46,595 nt of DNA from Paracoccus sp. S-4012 (lineage in GTDB: Bacteria; Pseudomonadota; Alphaproteobacteria; Rhodobacterales; Rhodobacteraceae), in the NCBI RefSeq assembly GCF_009674885.1, contig NZ_WKKA01000019.1:1-46595 (forward strand), in the 5' to 3' direction. Positions within the stretch are counted from its first letter, which is position 1. Every line of letters starts with the position of its first letter. The notes beneath the pieces were generated by a model, which was given only the letters and a program-made list of their open reading frames with translations, was not told the origin of the DNA and did not search any database. Positions 34,845 to 43,269 of this stretch are shown here, piece after piece. The position numbers and the translations under genes are program-made.

Positions 34845-35979
34845 ACATCAGGGCCGCGTCGCCCGCGCCCGCGCCCTCATGCGCGAGCGCGGGATCGACG
34901 GGCTGATCGTCACCGACCCGGGCCATTACGCCTATTTCACCGGCCACAAGGTTCCCGGCTGGCAGAAGTCGCGCCCGGCGATCCTGGTGCTGCCGCTCGA
35001 CGGCGCGCCCGCGCTCATCACCTGGTCGGGGCCGGACATGTTCCGGCGCCTCTACAACGGCCCGCCGCTGTCCTGGATCGAGGATCAGCGCATCTACCCG
35101 GAGGTGCCGCTCAACACCGATCCGCAGGCGGACTGGGGCGTGGCCGGGATCGTGCGCGAGCGCGGGCTGGACGGCGCCACGCTGGGGATCGAGTTGGGCC
35201 GCGAGACCTGGCTCGGCATCCCGCAGACCGACTGGGATCTGCTGCGCTCGCAGCTGCCGGGGGTTCGCTGGGTTGATTCCGGCCCGGTCCTCTGGGCCTG
35301 CCGGATGGTCAAGTCGGAATGGGAGATCGACTGCATGAAGGAGGCCTGCGCCGTTGGCGGCCGGGCCTGGGGGCGGGTGTTCGAGGACCTGCGCCCCGGC
35401 GTCTCGATCCCCGAGGTGCAGCGCAAGGTGCTGAGCTACTACGCCGAGGAAGGCGCCGACCTGAACTCGGAGCCGCCGATGGTCTTCGGCGCGACCGGGC
35501 CGGGGCGGACCTTCCGGGCGGGCGACGTCCTCTACATGGACGGCGGCTGCTCGGTCGCCGGCTACAGGATGGACATCACCCGCCGCGCGGTGTTCGGCAA
35601 GCCCTCCGCCCGGCAGAAGGCCGAGCATGACGGCATGTGGGCGCTGCTCGAGGAGATCATCGAGCGGATGACCGTGGGCACGCCCGTCCGCGACCTGTTC
35701 GAGTTCTCGCAGACCCGCCTCGCCGCGCGGCCCGAGTGGCGCAACTACTCGGACCACCCCTCGAAGCGCATCGGCCACGGCATCGGGCTCGAGAACGAGC
35801 CGCCCTCAATCTCCGGCACCGACATGACGGTGCTGGCGGAGGGCATGGTGCTGACGCCCGAGCCGAAGATCGAGAGCGAGGACGGCCTCGTGAACCCCGA
35901 GGAGCAGGTGGTGATCCGCGCCTCGGGGCCAGAGGTGATCTCGCCCTATCCCGACCCGCGACTGTTCGAGGTGCACTGA
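34819..35979 (+). CDS. M24-family metallopeptidase (Xaa-Pro peptidase/creatinase-like)
   Basis: A 386-residue protein with an N-terminal creatinase-type domain (RARALMRERGIDGLIVTDPG, HYAYFTGH) and a C-terminal pita-bread domain. The five metal ligands are in place: D241 (LYMDGG), D252 (YRMDITR), H320 (IGHGIGLENEPP), E348 (LTPEPKIE) and E361 (NPEEQVVI). It thus should be an active two-metal hydrolase cutting Xaa-Pro or a related C-N bond. It does not resemble ectoine hydrolase in its N-terminal domain. It overlaps the aminotransferase gene and abuts the next gene directly. Confidence 0.88.
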   Translation: MPPPLPPSEHQGRVARARALMRERGIDGLIVTDPGHYAYFTGHKVPGWQKSRPAILVLPLDGAPALITWSGPDMFRRLYNGPPLSWIEDQRIYPEVPLNTDPQADWGVAGIVRERGLDGATLGIELGRETWLGIPQTDWDLLRSQLPGVRWVDSGPVLWACRMVKSEWEIDCMKEACAVGGRAWGRVFEDLRPGVSIPEVQRKVLSYYAEEGADLNSEPPMVFGATGPGRTFRAGDVLYMDGGCSVAGYRMDITRRAVFGKPSARQKAEHDGMWALLEEIIERMTVGTPVRDLFEFSQTRLAARPEWRNYSDHPSKRIGHGIGLENEPPSISGTDMTVLAEGMVLTPEPKIESEDGLVNPEEQVVIRASGPEVISPYPDPRLFEVH

Positions 35980-36966
35980 ATGGACATGCAGAACCGCGCC
36001 ACCCTCCGGCTCCTCAGCGAGGCCGACATCCGCGGCCTGGACTTCTCGCTCGGCGACGCGCTGCGGCTGACCGAGCAGGCCTATCGCGAGGATGCCGCGG
36101 GCGCGGTCGAGGTGCCGACCAAGATCGGCGTCCACCCTCATCACCCCGGCAGCTTCCTGCACGCGATGCCCGCCTGGGCGGGTGACAGCCGCGCGCTCGG
36201 GATGAAATGGGTCTCCTACTTCCCCGGCAACTTCGACCGCGGGCTGGAGGATTCGACCGGCATCATCATCCTCAACGATCCCGAGCACGGCCACCCGGTC
36301 TGCATCATGGAGGGGATGCACGTCACCTTCCTGCGCACCGCCGCCTGCGCGGCCGTCGCCGTGCGGGCGCTGATCGCGCGCGAGCCGGAGGTGCTGATGC
36401 TGGTCGGCTGCGGCGGCTTGGGCCGCTGGTCGCTGCGGGTGATGACCGCCGCCTTCCCGTCGATCCGCCGCATCCTCGTCAGCTCGAAACGGCGCGAGAC
36501 GCGCGAGCGCTTCTCGGCCGAGATGGCGGCCGAGGGGCCGTGGGAGATCGTGCCGGTGGACGACATCGCTGCGGCGGGCGCCGAGGCCGACATCGTCGTG
36601 TCTTCGGTCCCGCCGAGCCAGGAGCGGCCGGTGACGCTCGACGCGCTCAAGCCGGGCAGCTTCTACGTGCCGCTCGACCTGATGAACGCCTGGGCCGATG
36701 AGGTGCCGGGCGCGATGGACCGAATCGTCGCGGACAACCCGGCGCATCTAACCGACCTCATGGGCCGGGCCCGTCCAGGCGCGTCGCTTCCGCGCCCGGT
36801 CGAGTGGGTCCAGCAACTCGTCGCCGAGGGCGGCCCGAAGGCCGGCCCGGACGAGCGCACCTTCGTCGGCGTCTGCGGCATCGCCAGCACCGACGTCGTG
36901 ATCGGCTGGGAAATCTTCCGCCGCGCCGCCGCCGCGGACAAGGGAACGCTGTTTGCCATGACCTGA
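35980..36966 (+). CDS. Ornithine cyclodeaminase/mu-crystallin family protein
   Basis: A 328-residue member of the Ocd/mu-crystallin family. The NAD(P)-binding loop is LVGCGGLGRWSLRVM (G143-x-G145-x-x-G148), preceded by the substrate domain (VPTKIGVHPHH, MKWVSYFPGN, FLRTAACAAVAVRAL). Family members include ornithine cyclodeaminase, alanine dehydrogenase and ketimine or pyrroline-2-carboxylate reductases. Context with Xaa-Pro-type peptidases makes an imine reductase acting on a proline- or lysine-derived product attractive, but it cannot be decided. The ATG follows the M24 stop without a gap. Confidence 0.88.
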   Translation: MDMQNRATLRLLSEADIRGLDFSLGDALRLTEQAYREDAAGAVEVPTKIGVHPHHPGSFLHAMPAWAGDSRALGMKWVSYFPGNFDRGLEDSTGIIILNDPEHGHPVCIMEGMHVTFLRTAACAAVAVRALIAREPEVLMLVGCGGLGRWSLRVMTAAFPSIRRILVSSKRRETRERFSAEMAAEGPWEIVPVDDIAAAGAEADIVVSSVPPSQERPVTLDALKPGSFYVPLDLMNAWADEVPGAMDRIVADNPAHLTDLMGRARPGASLPRPVEWVQQLVAEGGPKAGPDERTFVGVCGIASTDVVIGWEIFRRAAAADKGTLFAMT

Positions 36967-36971
36967 ACAGA

Positions 36972-36989
36972 CCGGGCGAGGAGGCCCGG
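36972..36989 (+). promoter_or_regulatory. Hairpin in the leader of the TRAP solute-binding gene
   Basis: CCGGGC (36972-36977) pairs with GCCCGG (36984-36989) over a GAGGAG loop, between the Ocd gene and dctP. No T-run follows; an mRNA processing or stability role is more likely than termination. Confidence 0.4.
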
Positions 36990-37021
36990 CGGACAGGTTT
37001 CACACGGGGAGAAGACTGCAC

Positions 37022-37999
37022 ATGAACGCACTGACCAAGACGCTTGCCGCGGCCGCGATGCTGCTCGGCAGCACTGCCATCGCGCAGGCCCAGGAGGTCG
37101 TCCTGAAGGCCGTGACCTACGTCCACCCGACCAAGGTCGAGGACGCCGTGGCCATCTTCAACGCCTGGATCGACCGCGTGAACGAGAAGGCCGAGGGCCG
37201 GATGAAGATCGAGGTGATCGGCGGGCCGGAGGTGTTCCCGGTCAACGATCAGGTCAAGGCCGTGAGCCGCGGTCTCGCCGACATCACCCTGACCTTCACG
37301 TCGCACGCGCCGATGGTGCCCGAGATCAACAGCATCGGCGTCTCGCAGATCACGCCCGCCGAGGAGCGCGAGAACGGCTACCTGCAGCTGCTCGACGAGG
37401 CCCACAACAAGATCGGCATCAAGGTCATCGGCCGCACCGCGACCGATTCGGGCTTCTACATCTTCTCCAAGGAGCCGATCGACAGCCTGTCGGACTTCCA
37501 GAACGTGAAGATCCGCTCGCATTCGGGCTATGACGACTTCTTCCGCGCGCTCGGCGCCAACCCGATCGGCATGGCCATTTCGGAAATCTACGGCGGACTC
37601 GAGCGCAGCGTCGTCACCGCGGCGCCGTATAACATGTTCGTCTATGACCTCGGCATCCACGAGGTCGTGAAATACGCGCTCGCCGACTCCTTCTGGCCGT
37701 CGCACACCACCGTCACGCTGATGAACCTGAAGAAGTTCGAGGGTCTCGACCCCGAGCTGCAGCAGATCCTGATCGACTCGCAGATCGAGATCGAGGCCGA
37801 GATGGAGCAGATCGGCGGCGAGATGATCGCGGCCGAGCGCAAGCGGCTGGAGGAGGCGGGCATGACCTTCACCAACCTGCCGCCCGAGGAGGCGGTGGAG
37901 TTCCGCCGGCTCGCGGCCGAAAGCCGCTTCGACGTCCTCGAAGAGGAGATCGGGCCTGAGCGCACCGCCCAGATCCGTGAACTCATCACCCGCGACTGA
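37022..37999 (+). CDS. dctP: TRAP transporter solute-binding protein DctP
   Basis: A 325-residue periplasmic receptor. The signal peptide MNALTKTLAAAAMLLGSTAI-AQA ends in an AQA|Q site. The family pattern is clear: VEVIGGPEVF-type strand (KIEVIGGPEVFPVNDQVKAV), RGLADITLTFTSHAPMVPEI, and NVKIRSHSGYDDFFRALGAN with the conserved Arg that binds the ligand carboxylate. The ligand is therefore expected to be an organic acid or amino-acid-like carboxylate. GGGGAGAAG precedes the ATG. Position between catabolic genes and permease genes ties it to this pathway. Confidence 0.93.
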   Translation: MNALTKTLAAAAMLLGSTAIAQAQEVVLKAVTYVHPTKVEDAVAIFNAWIDRVNEKAEGRMKIEVIGGPEVFPVNDQVKAVSRGLADITLTFTSHAPMVPEINSIGVSQITPAEERENGYLQLLDEAHNKIGIKVIGRTATDSGFYIFSKEPIDSLSDFQNVKIRSHSGYDDFFRALGANPIGMAISEIYGGLERSVVTAAPYNMFVYDLGIHEVVKYALADSFWPSHTTVTLMNLKKFEGLDPELQQILIDSQIEIEAEMEQIGGEMIAAERKRLEEAGMTFTNLPPEEAVEFRRLAAESRFDVLEEEIGPERTAQIRELITRD

Positions 38000-38015
38000 C
38001 GCCCGCCGCGGCGTC
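37998..38015 (+). promoter_or_regulatory. Hairpin after dctP
   Basis: GACGCC (37998-38003) pairs perfectly with GGCGTC (38010-38015), starting inside the dctP stop codon. Such stems after binding-protein genes often stabilise the upstream message and give more receptor than permease. Confidence 0.45.
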
Positions 38016-38041
38016 CACGACAAGGAAGGGAGGTTCCTGTC

Positions 38042-38635
38042 ATGTCCAACACGACCATACAGGTGATGGGGGACAGGAGCGTCCCGCAACGAGAGGAGGA
38101 AAGCCGGATGAGCATGGGCGAGCGTCTCGGTCGGGCCTTCGACCGCCTGCTCGACTGGCTCGCGCTCGCGTGCTGCGGGCTGGTCATGTTCCAGGTGATC
38201 AGCGTCAGCGCCGAGGTGCTCATCCGGCAGTTTTTCGGCTTCTCCTACGGCTGGGTCACGTCGCTGAACGAGTGGAGCCTCGTGCTGATGACCTTCGCCG
38301 GCACCGCCTGGCTGCAGCGCGAGGGCGGCCATACCAGCGACGACTCGATCGTGGGCCTGTTCCCGGTCCCGGTCCAGACCTTCGCCCATTACGTCGGCTG
38401 GCTGCTGGCGATCGCCACTTGCCTCGTGCTCACCTGGTACGGCGCCAAGCTGACCTGGGAGAACTATGTCGATGGCACCTACGACTTCTTCAAGCTGCGC
38501 GAGGTGCCGGTGTTCTACATCTACGCCGCAATCCCCTTTGGCAGCTTCCTCTGGCTGATCCAGATCCTGCGCGGCATCCGTCGCGAGCTCATCGAGGGAC
38601 GCACCCCTCAAGAGCAAACCCTTTCGGACATGTGA
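38042..38635 (+). CDS. dctQ: TRAP transporter small permease DctQ
   Basis: A 197-residue inner-membrane protein with four hydrophobic segments (LDWLALACCGLVMFQVISVS, LVLMTFAGTAWLQREGGH, HYVGWLLAIATCLVLTWYGA, FYIYAAIPFGSFLWLIQILR) as in the small TRAP subunit. Two starts are credible: ATG 38042 after GGGAGG and ATG 38108 after AGAGGAGG. The second would give a more typical 175-residue protein; I report the longer one because both have good ribosome-binding sites. dctM follows after 10 bases. Confidence 0.88.
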   Translation: MSNTTIQVMGDRSVPQREEESRMSMGERLGRAFDRLLDWLALACCGLVMFQVISVSAEVLIRQFFGFSYGWVTSLNEWSLVLMTFAGTAWLQREGGHTSDDSIVGLFPVPVQTFAHYVGWLLAIATCLVLTWYGAKLTWENYVDGTYDFFKLREVPVFYIYAAIPFGSFLWLIQILRGIRRELIEGRTPQEQTLSDM

Positions 38636-38645
38636 GGCGCAGCCG

Positions 38646-39956
38646 ATGGAATGGTACATCTCCCTCCTGCTGCTCATGGGGACGTTCTTCACGCTCATCC
38701 TCATGGGCATCCCGGTGGTCTTCGCCTTCTTCGGGGTGAACATCATCTTCGGCGCCTATTTCATGGGCACCGCCGGCTTCGAGCTGCTGATCGACGGCGT
38801 CTATGGCAGCCTCTCGGTCTTCGTGCTGCTGCCGATCACGCTCTTCATCCTCATGGGCGAAGTGCTGTTCCGAACCGGCATCGCCATGAAGATGATCAAC
38901 ACGCTCGACAGCTGGATGGGCGCGATTCCGGGGCGACTGTCGCTGCTCTCGGTCGGCTCGGGAACGCTGATGGCGACGCTCTCGGGCGCCTCGATCGGGA
39001 CCACGGCGATGCTGGTCCGCACCCTGACCCCGGCGATGGAGGCGCGCGGCTACAGCAAGAACCTCGCCATCGGCCCGCTTCTGGGCAGCGGCGGCCTCGC
39101 CATCATGATCCCGCCGAGCGCGCTGGGCGTGATCCTCGCCGTCGTCGCCTCGGTCTCGGTCGGCAAGCTGCTGATCGCGATCATCATCCCCGGCATCCTG
39201 CTGGCGCTGTCCTACGTCGTCTACATCTTCGTCGCCTGCTGGCTCGATCCCAACGCCGCCCCCGCCTATGACGAGGCGCCAGTGCCCATGCGCGAGCGGC
39301 TGGTCAACACGGCGATCTACATCCTGCCGCTGTCGATCATCGTGTTCCTGGTGATCGGCGTCGTGTTCCTGGGCGTCGCCACCCCGACCGAGGCGGCCGC
39401 GCTCGGCACGGCGGGCTCGTTCGTCCTCGCGGCCTGCTACCGGCAGCTGAGCTGGGCGGTGACGATCGACGCGCTGATGTCGACCCTCCGCATCTCCATC
39501 ATGGTGCTGGCGATCATGGCGGCCTCGACGGCCTTCACCCAGATCCTCGCCTATAGCGGCGCCTCGCAGCAGCTGGTCACCTGGGCCGCCTCGCTGCCGA
39601 TCCCGCCGATCTGGGTGATCGTGATGATGCACCTCATCACCCTGATCCTCGGCGGCCCGATCGGGGGCATCCCGCTGATCATGATGACCATCCCGGTCTT
39701 CATCCCGGTCGTGGTGGCGCTAGGCTACGATCCGATCTGGTTCTGCGTGGCGATGCTGGTCAACGTCGAGCTGGCGCAGATCACGCCCCCCTTCGGCGTG
39801 CTGCTCTACGTCACCCGCGGCATCCTGAAGGACACCAGCATGGCGGTCATCGCCCGCGCGGCAGTGCCGATCATCGTCTGCAACCTGATCGTCATGGGCC
39901 TGCTGGTGGCCTTCCCGGCGCTGTCGATGTGGCTGCCGTCGCTGATGATGGAATGA
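38646..39956 (+). CDS. dctM: TRAP transporter large permease DctM
   Basis: A 436-residue polytopic membrane protein of the DctM family, the Na+- or H+-coupled translocation subunit. Family signatures include LLMGTFFTLILMGIPVVFAF, LPITLFILMGEVLFRTG, GSGTLMATLSGASIGTTAML and IGPLLGSGGLAIMIPPSALG, and the late ITPPFGVLLYVTRGI. GAGGCGCAGCC precedes the ATG. It works with DctQ and DctP to import the operon's substrate. Confidence 0.94.
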   Translation: MEWYISLLLLMGTFFTLILMGIPVVFAFFGVNIIFGAYFMGTAGFELLIDGVYGSLSVFVLLPITLFILMGEVLFRTGIAMKMINTLDSWMGAIPGRLSLLSVGSGTLMATLSGASIGTTAMLVRTLTPAMEARGYSKNLAIGPLLGSGGLAIMIPPSALGVILAVVASVSVGKLLIAIIIPGILLALSYVVYIFVACWLDPNAAPAYDEAPVPMRERLVNTAIYILPLSIIVFLVIGVVFLGVATPTEAAALGTAGSFVLAACYRQLSWAVTIDALMSTLRISIMVLAIMAASTAFTQILAYSGASQQLVTWAASLPIPPIWVIVMMHLITLILGGPIGGIPLIMMTIPVFIPVVVALGYDPIWFCVAMLVNVELAQITPPFGVLLYVTRGILKDTSMAVIARAAVPIIVCNLIVMGLLVAFPALSMWLPSLMME

Positions 39957-39962
39957 CCCTCG

Positions 39963-39985
39963 GGCCGGGCGCCCGCCGCCCGGCC
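39963..39985 (+). terminator. Perfect 9-bp hairpin between dctM and amidohydrolase 2
   Basis: GGCCGGGCG (39963-39971) pairs exactly with CGCCCGGCC (39977-39985) around CCCGC. There is no T-run and the next gene follows in the same direction within 25 bases, so it may attenuate rather than stop transcription. Confidence 0.5.
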
Positions 39986-40007
39986 TCCCTTCGATCAAGG
40001 AAGCCCG

Positions 40008-41288
40008 ATGTCCTCCCCCCTCCGCACCGCCCTGACGAATGGCCGCATCATCGACGGCACCGGCGCTGTCTTCACCGGCCATCTGGTCATCGAGGGCGCG
40101 CGCATCCTCGCCGTCGGAGAGGGCGAGCCGCCGGCGCATCTGACCGGCGACGGCGCGCGGGTGGAGGACCTCGGCGGGCGCACCGTCCTGCCGGGCATGA
40201 TCGACTGCCATGTGCATCTGTCGATGGACGCGCTGGCCGCGCCCTCCTATGCCGGCGGCCCGCGTGACATGCTGGGGCGGCTGATGGTCGCGGCGAAGAA
40301 CGCGCTCGCGTCTCTCCACGGCGGCATCACCACGGTGCGCGACTGCGGCACCCCCGGCGAGGTCGATTTCGCGCTGCGGGAGGCCGCGGCGGCCGGCCTC
40401 TGCATCACCCCGCGCCTGATCCTCAGCGGTCGCGCGCTCTGCATGACCGGCGGTCACGGCTGGCAGCTGCTGGGGGTGGAGGTCGACGGCCCCGACGAGG
40501 CCCGCAAGGCCGCCCGCGCGCAGCTGAAGGCGGGGGCAGACAACGTGAAGGTGATCGCCACCGGCGGCATCCTGACGCAAGGGACCGAAATCGGCAGCCC
40601 GCAGCTGACCGTGGCAGAGATGCGCGCTGCGGCCGACGAGGCGCACAACGCCGGCAAGATCGCCGCCGCCCATGCCCACGGCGCGCAGGGTATCAAGAAC
40701 GCCGCCCGGGCCGGGGTTGACTCGATCGAGCACGCCTATTTCATCGACGCCGAGGGCATCGAGCTGATGCTCGAGCATGGCACGACCCTCGTCGCCACCT
40801 CGGCCGCGGTGCGCAACGTGGTCCATCACGGCACCGCCGCAGGCATTCCCGCGCATTCGGTCGCGAAGGCGCAATCCGCCATCGACGCGCATGTCTCGGG
40901 CTTCAAGGCCGCGCACAAGGCGGGCGTGAAGATGGCGATGGGCACGGATTCGGGCGTGCCCTTCACCCGGCACGGGCGGAACCTCGACGAACTCGGCTAC
41001 TTGGTCGAGATGGGCATGACCCCGATGAAGGCGATCCAGACCGCCACCCGCGACAGCGCCCGGCTGCTGAAGCTCGACGACCGGATCGGCACGCTCGAGC
41101 CCGGCAAGCTGGCCGACCTGCTGGTGGTCGAGGGCGACCCGCTCGCCGACATCACCCTCCTGCGCGACCCGGAGGCAATCCGCCGGGTGGTCCTTGACGG
41201 GCGCACCGTGGTGGACCGCGACGCGAGCCGCTTCCTCGTCGGCAGCGCCTTCGGGGGCGAGGTGGTCAACCGCGCGGCCTCGGCGTAG
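40008..41288 (+). CDS. Metal-dependent amidohydrolase (imidazolonepropionase/prolidase-like), paralogue 2
   Basis: A 426-residue amidohydrolase, clearly paralogous to the product of 32665-33867 along its length. Ligands: H68 and H70 (MIDCHVHLS), K181 (NVKVIATGG), H222/H224 (AHAHG), H242 (IEHAY), D314 (MGTDSGVPF). The specificity loop between about 71 and 100 differs from paralogue 1 (LSMDALAAPSYAGGPRDM versus LRNDGIADPRAQAAADTD), which suggests different side-chain preference. No signal peptide is seen. The ATG has AAGGAAG upstream. It closes the TRAP operon, 51 bases after dctM. Confidence 0.88.
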   Translation: MSSPLRTALTNGRIIDGTGAVFTGHLVIEGARILAVGEGEPPAHLTGDGARVEDLGGRTVLPGMIDCHVHLSMDALAAPSYAGGPRDMLGRLMVAAKNALASLHGGITTVRDCGTPGEVDFALREAAAAGLCITPRLILSGRALCMTGGHGWQLLGVEVDGPDEARKAARAQLKAGADNVKVIATGGILTQGTEIGSPQLTVAEMRAAADEAHNAGKIAAAHAHGAQGIKNAARAGVDSIEHAYFIDAEGIELMLEHGTTLVATSAAVRNVVHHGTAAGIPAHSVAKAQSAIDAHVSGFKAAHKAGVKMAMGTDSGVPFTRHGRNLDELGYLVEMGMTPMKAIQTATRDSARLLKLDDRIGTLEPGKLADLLVVEGDPLADITLLRDPEAIRRVVLDGRTVVDRDASRFLVGSAFGGEVVNRAASA

Positions 41289-41541
41289 GCACCGGCCTCC
41301 CACGACCCTTCAGCCCCGACAATGGGGTCAGGTCAGTGTTCCTGCGGCGCGCCCGGCACGGCCGGATCTGATTTGGACGCGGAGATCGGACCTTACCGGC
41401 CCGCAGCGGCCAGCACCTAGCCATTCCCCCAGTGACAGGGCCAAGCCGCTGGGCTCAGCCTCCGGGCGGCCTACGCCCGCCCTTCGGCTGAACCCAGAGG
41501 CCAACTTGCCTGACGGCGCCGGCGCGTTGCCTCGCCTGAAA
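41289..41541. other. Intergenic region with long hairpin after the TRAP operon
   Basis: No gene. TGGGCTCAGCC (41450-41460) pairs with GGCTGAACCCA (41486-41496) with one mismatch, enclosing GGGCGG and CCGCCC; it may end the operon transcript. The downstream IS begins at 41542. Confidence 0.45.
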
Positions 41542-43269
41542 TGTTGCCGAAGATGGCGTGGTTGCCTCAGTAGAAATGCTCCCGAGCAGGTCGGCTGGGG
41601 AGGCTCTGATGAGGCAGGTGAGCATGGCGACGCGGGATGAGCTTCTGGTCGCGCTGATGGCGCGCTACGATCAGGCCGGACGGGCGGACAAGGCTCGGAT
41701 ACTGGCGGAGTTCGTGGCGGTGACAGGCTATCACCGCAAGCACGCGGCGCGGCTTCTTCGCGGCGGAAGCAGCAAGGACCGATCGGTGCCCCGGCCTCGA
41801 CGAAGCTTTATGATGACGCGGTTCGCGAAGCTCTGATCCTGCTGTGGGAAGCCTCGGACCGGATCTGCGGCAAGAGGTTGAAGCCGCTGATCCCGATGCT
41901 GGTCGTGGCCATGGAGCGGCATGGGCATCTGGCGCTCGATCCCGATGTAAGGGAGCGGCTGGAGGCAATAAGCGCCGCGACGATCGATCGGATTCTCGGG
42001 CCGGTGCGCAAGGAGGCGGGCAACCGCGGGCATCGTCGAAGGTCGCCCTCGTCAGCGATCCGTCGCGCCGTGCCGATCCGCACCTATGCCGACTGGAATG
42101 ATCCATCGCCGGGGTTCTTCGAGGCCGATCTCGTCTCGCACAGCGGTTCGCTGACGAGCGGGAGCTTCGCGCAGACGCTGGTGCTGACCGACATCGCGAG
42201 CGGATGGACGGAATGTGCGCCGCTCCTGTTCCGCGAGCAGCAGCTGTTGGCCGAGGTCCTGACGGTGCTATGCGGGGTGATGCCATTGCCGATCCTGGGG
42301 TTCGACACCGACAACGACACCGTCTTCATCAACGAGACGGTGAAGGCCTGGTGCGATGCGGCGGGCGTGACCTTCACCCGCTCGCGGCCCTACCGCAAGA
42401 ACGACCAGGCGCATATCGAGCAGAAAAACGGCGCGATCGTGCGTCGCATGGTCGGCTATCGCCGCTTCGAGGGCCTTGCGGCGACGGAGGCACTTGCAAA
42501 CCTCTACCGGCCGATGCGCCTGTTTGTGAACTTCTTCCAGCGGTCCTTCCGGCTTGCCGAGAAGAAGCGGAACGGGGCGCTGGTCCGGAAGCGGTATCAT
42601 GCACCCCTGACCCCGCATCAGCGCCTCATCGCCGATCCGCACACGCCGCAGATGCTGAAGGATGCGCTCGACGCGCAGCATGCGACGCTGGATCCCGTGA
42701 GCCTGCTGCGTGATATTCGCGCGGCCCAGCAGGCCCTTATCGAGATCGCCGACAGGGTGCCCGTCGTGCGAAGCGGCGTGCCGCCGCTCGAGGCTTTCCT
42801 CGAGAGCCTCAGGCTCGCCTGGCACTCTACCGACGAGGTCCGGCCGACGGCGCAGCCAAAGCCGTCAAAGCCGCGTTACCGCACTGTCCCGGATCCGCTG
42901 GAAGCCGTGACCGACATGCTGAAAGCCTGGTTCGATGCCGACCCGGGCGTGACCGGACGACAGCTCCTCGACCGTTTGCAGGTGGCTCACCCGAAAGCCT
43001 ATCCAGACAACCTGACCCGCACGGTGCAGCGGCGGCTGAAGGTCTGGCGCCGCGAAAGCGCAAGGGCACTGGTGATGGGCAGGATGGACACAGCCAGCAC
43101 CTGCGGGGGAGTTTCCGACGAGACGCCGCGCTGGCTGAGGGCTCCGCACCTCGTCGTAAACTCCCCCGCGCCCACCGACGCGCACACGGCCCGCGCGGTT
43201 TTTATGGTGCCTGACCGATAGGTGCTCGGCAATATTCCAAGTGAGGCGACAACAACCACTTCGGGAACA
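41542..43269 (+). mobile_element. Insertion sequence with about 43-bp imperfect inverted ends
   Basis: The left end from 41542 (TGTTGCCGAAGATGGCGTGG then TTGCCTCAGTAG) aligns with the reverse complement of the right end to 43269 (TGTTCCCGAAGTGGTTGTTG then TCGCCTCACTTG), so the element is 1728 bases with TG...CA ends. It encloses one frameshifted DDE transposase gene. No target duplication is evident. Confidence 0.7.
41609..43221 (+). pseudogene. DDE integrase-fold transposase, frameshifted
   Basis: The N-terminal frame (MRQVSMATRDELLVALMARYDQ, AEFVAVTGYHRKHAARLLRG, a helix-turn-helix) runs off at about 41790. The next frame restores KLYDDAVREALILLWEASDR and the long remainder, which includes the catalytic triad FFEADLV (Asp), LGFDTDND (Asp) and HIEQKNG (Glu), followed by a C-terminal DNA-binding tail. 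One base is missing near 41785-41800. I recognise this as an rve-type transposase often left unclassified in annotation; I do not assign an IS family. Confidence 0.82.

Noticed and set aside
36758..38746. 662-residue frame antisense to dctP/dctQ
   Set aside because: Shadow frame created by GC3-rich codons of the TRAP genes.
34819..41288. Ectoine/hydroxyectoine degradation operon (M24 hydrolase, EutC-like Ocd protein, UehABC-type TRAP)
   Set aside because: The M24 N-terminal domain does not look like ectoine hydrolase, and the deacetylase, EutB-like lyase and AsnC-type regulator of that pathway are absent; two amidohydrolases and a LysR gene do not fit.
39720..41303. 527-residue frame antisense to amidohydrolase 2
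   Set aside because: Shadow frame; sense strand carries all amidohydrolase ligands.
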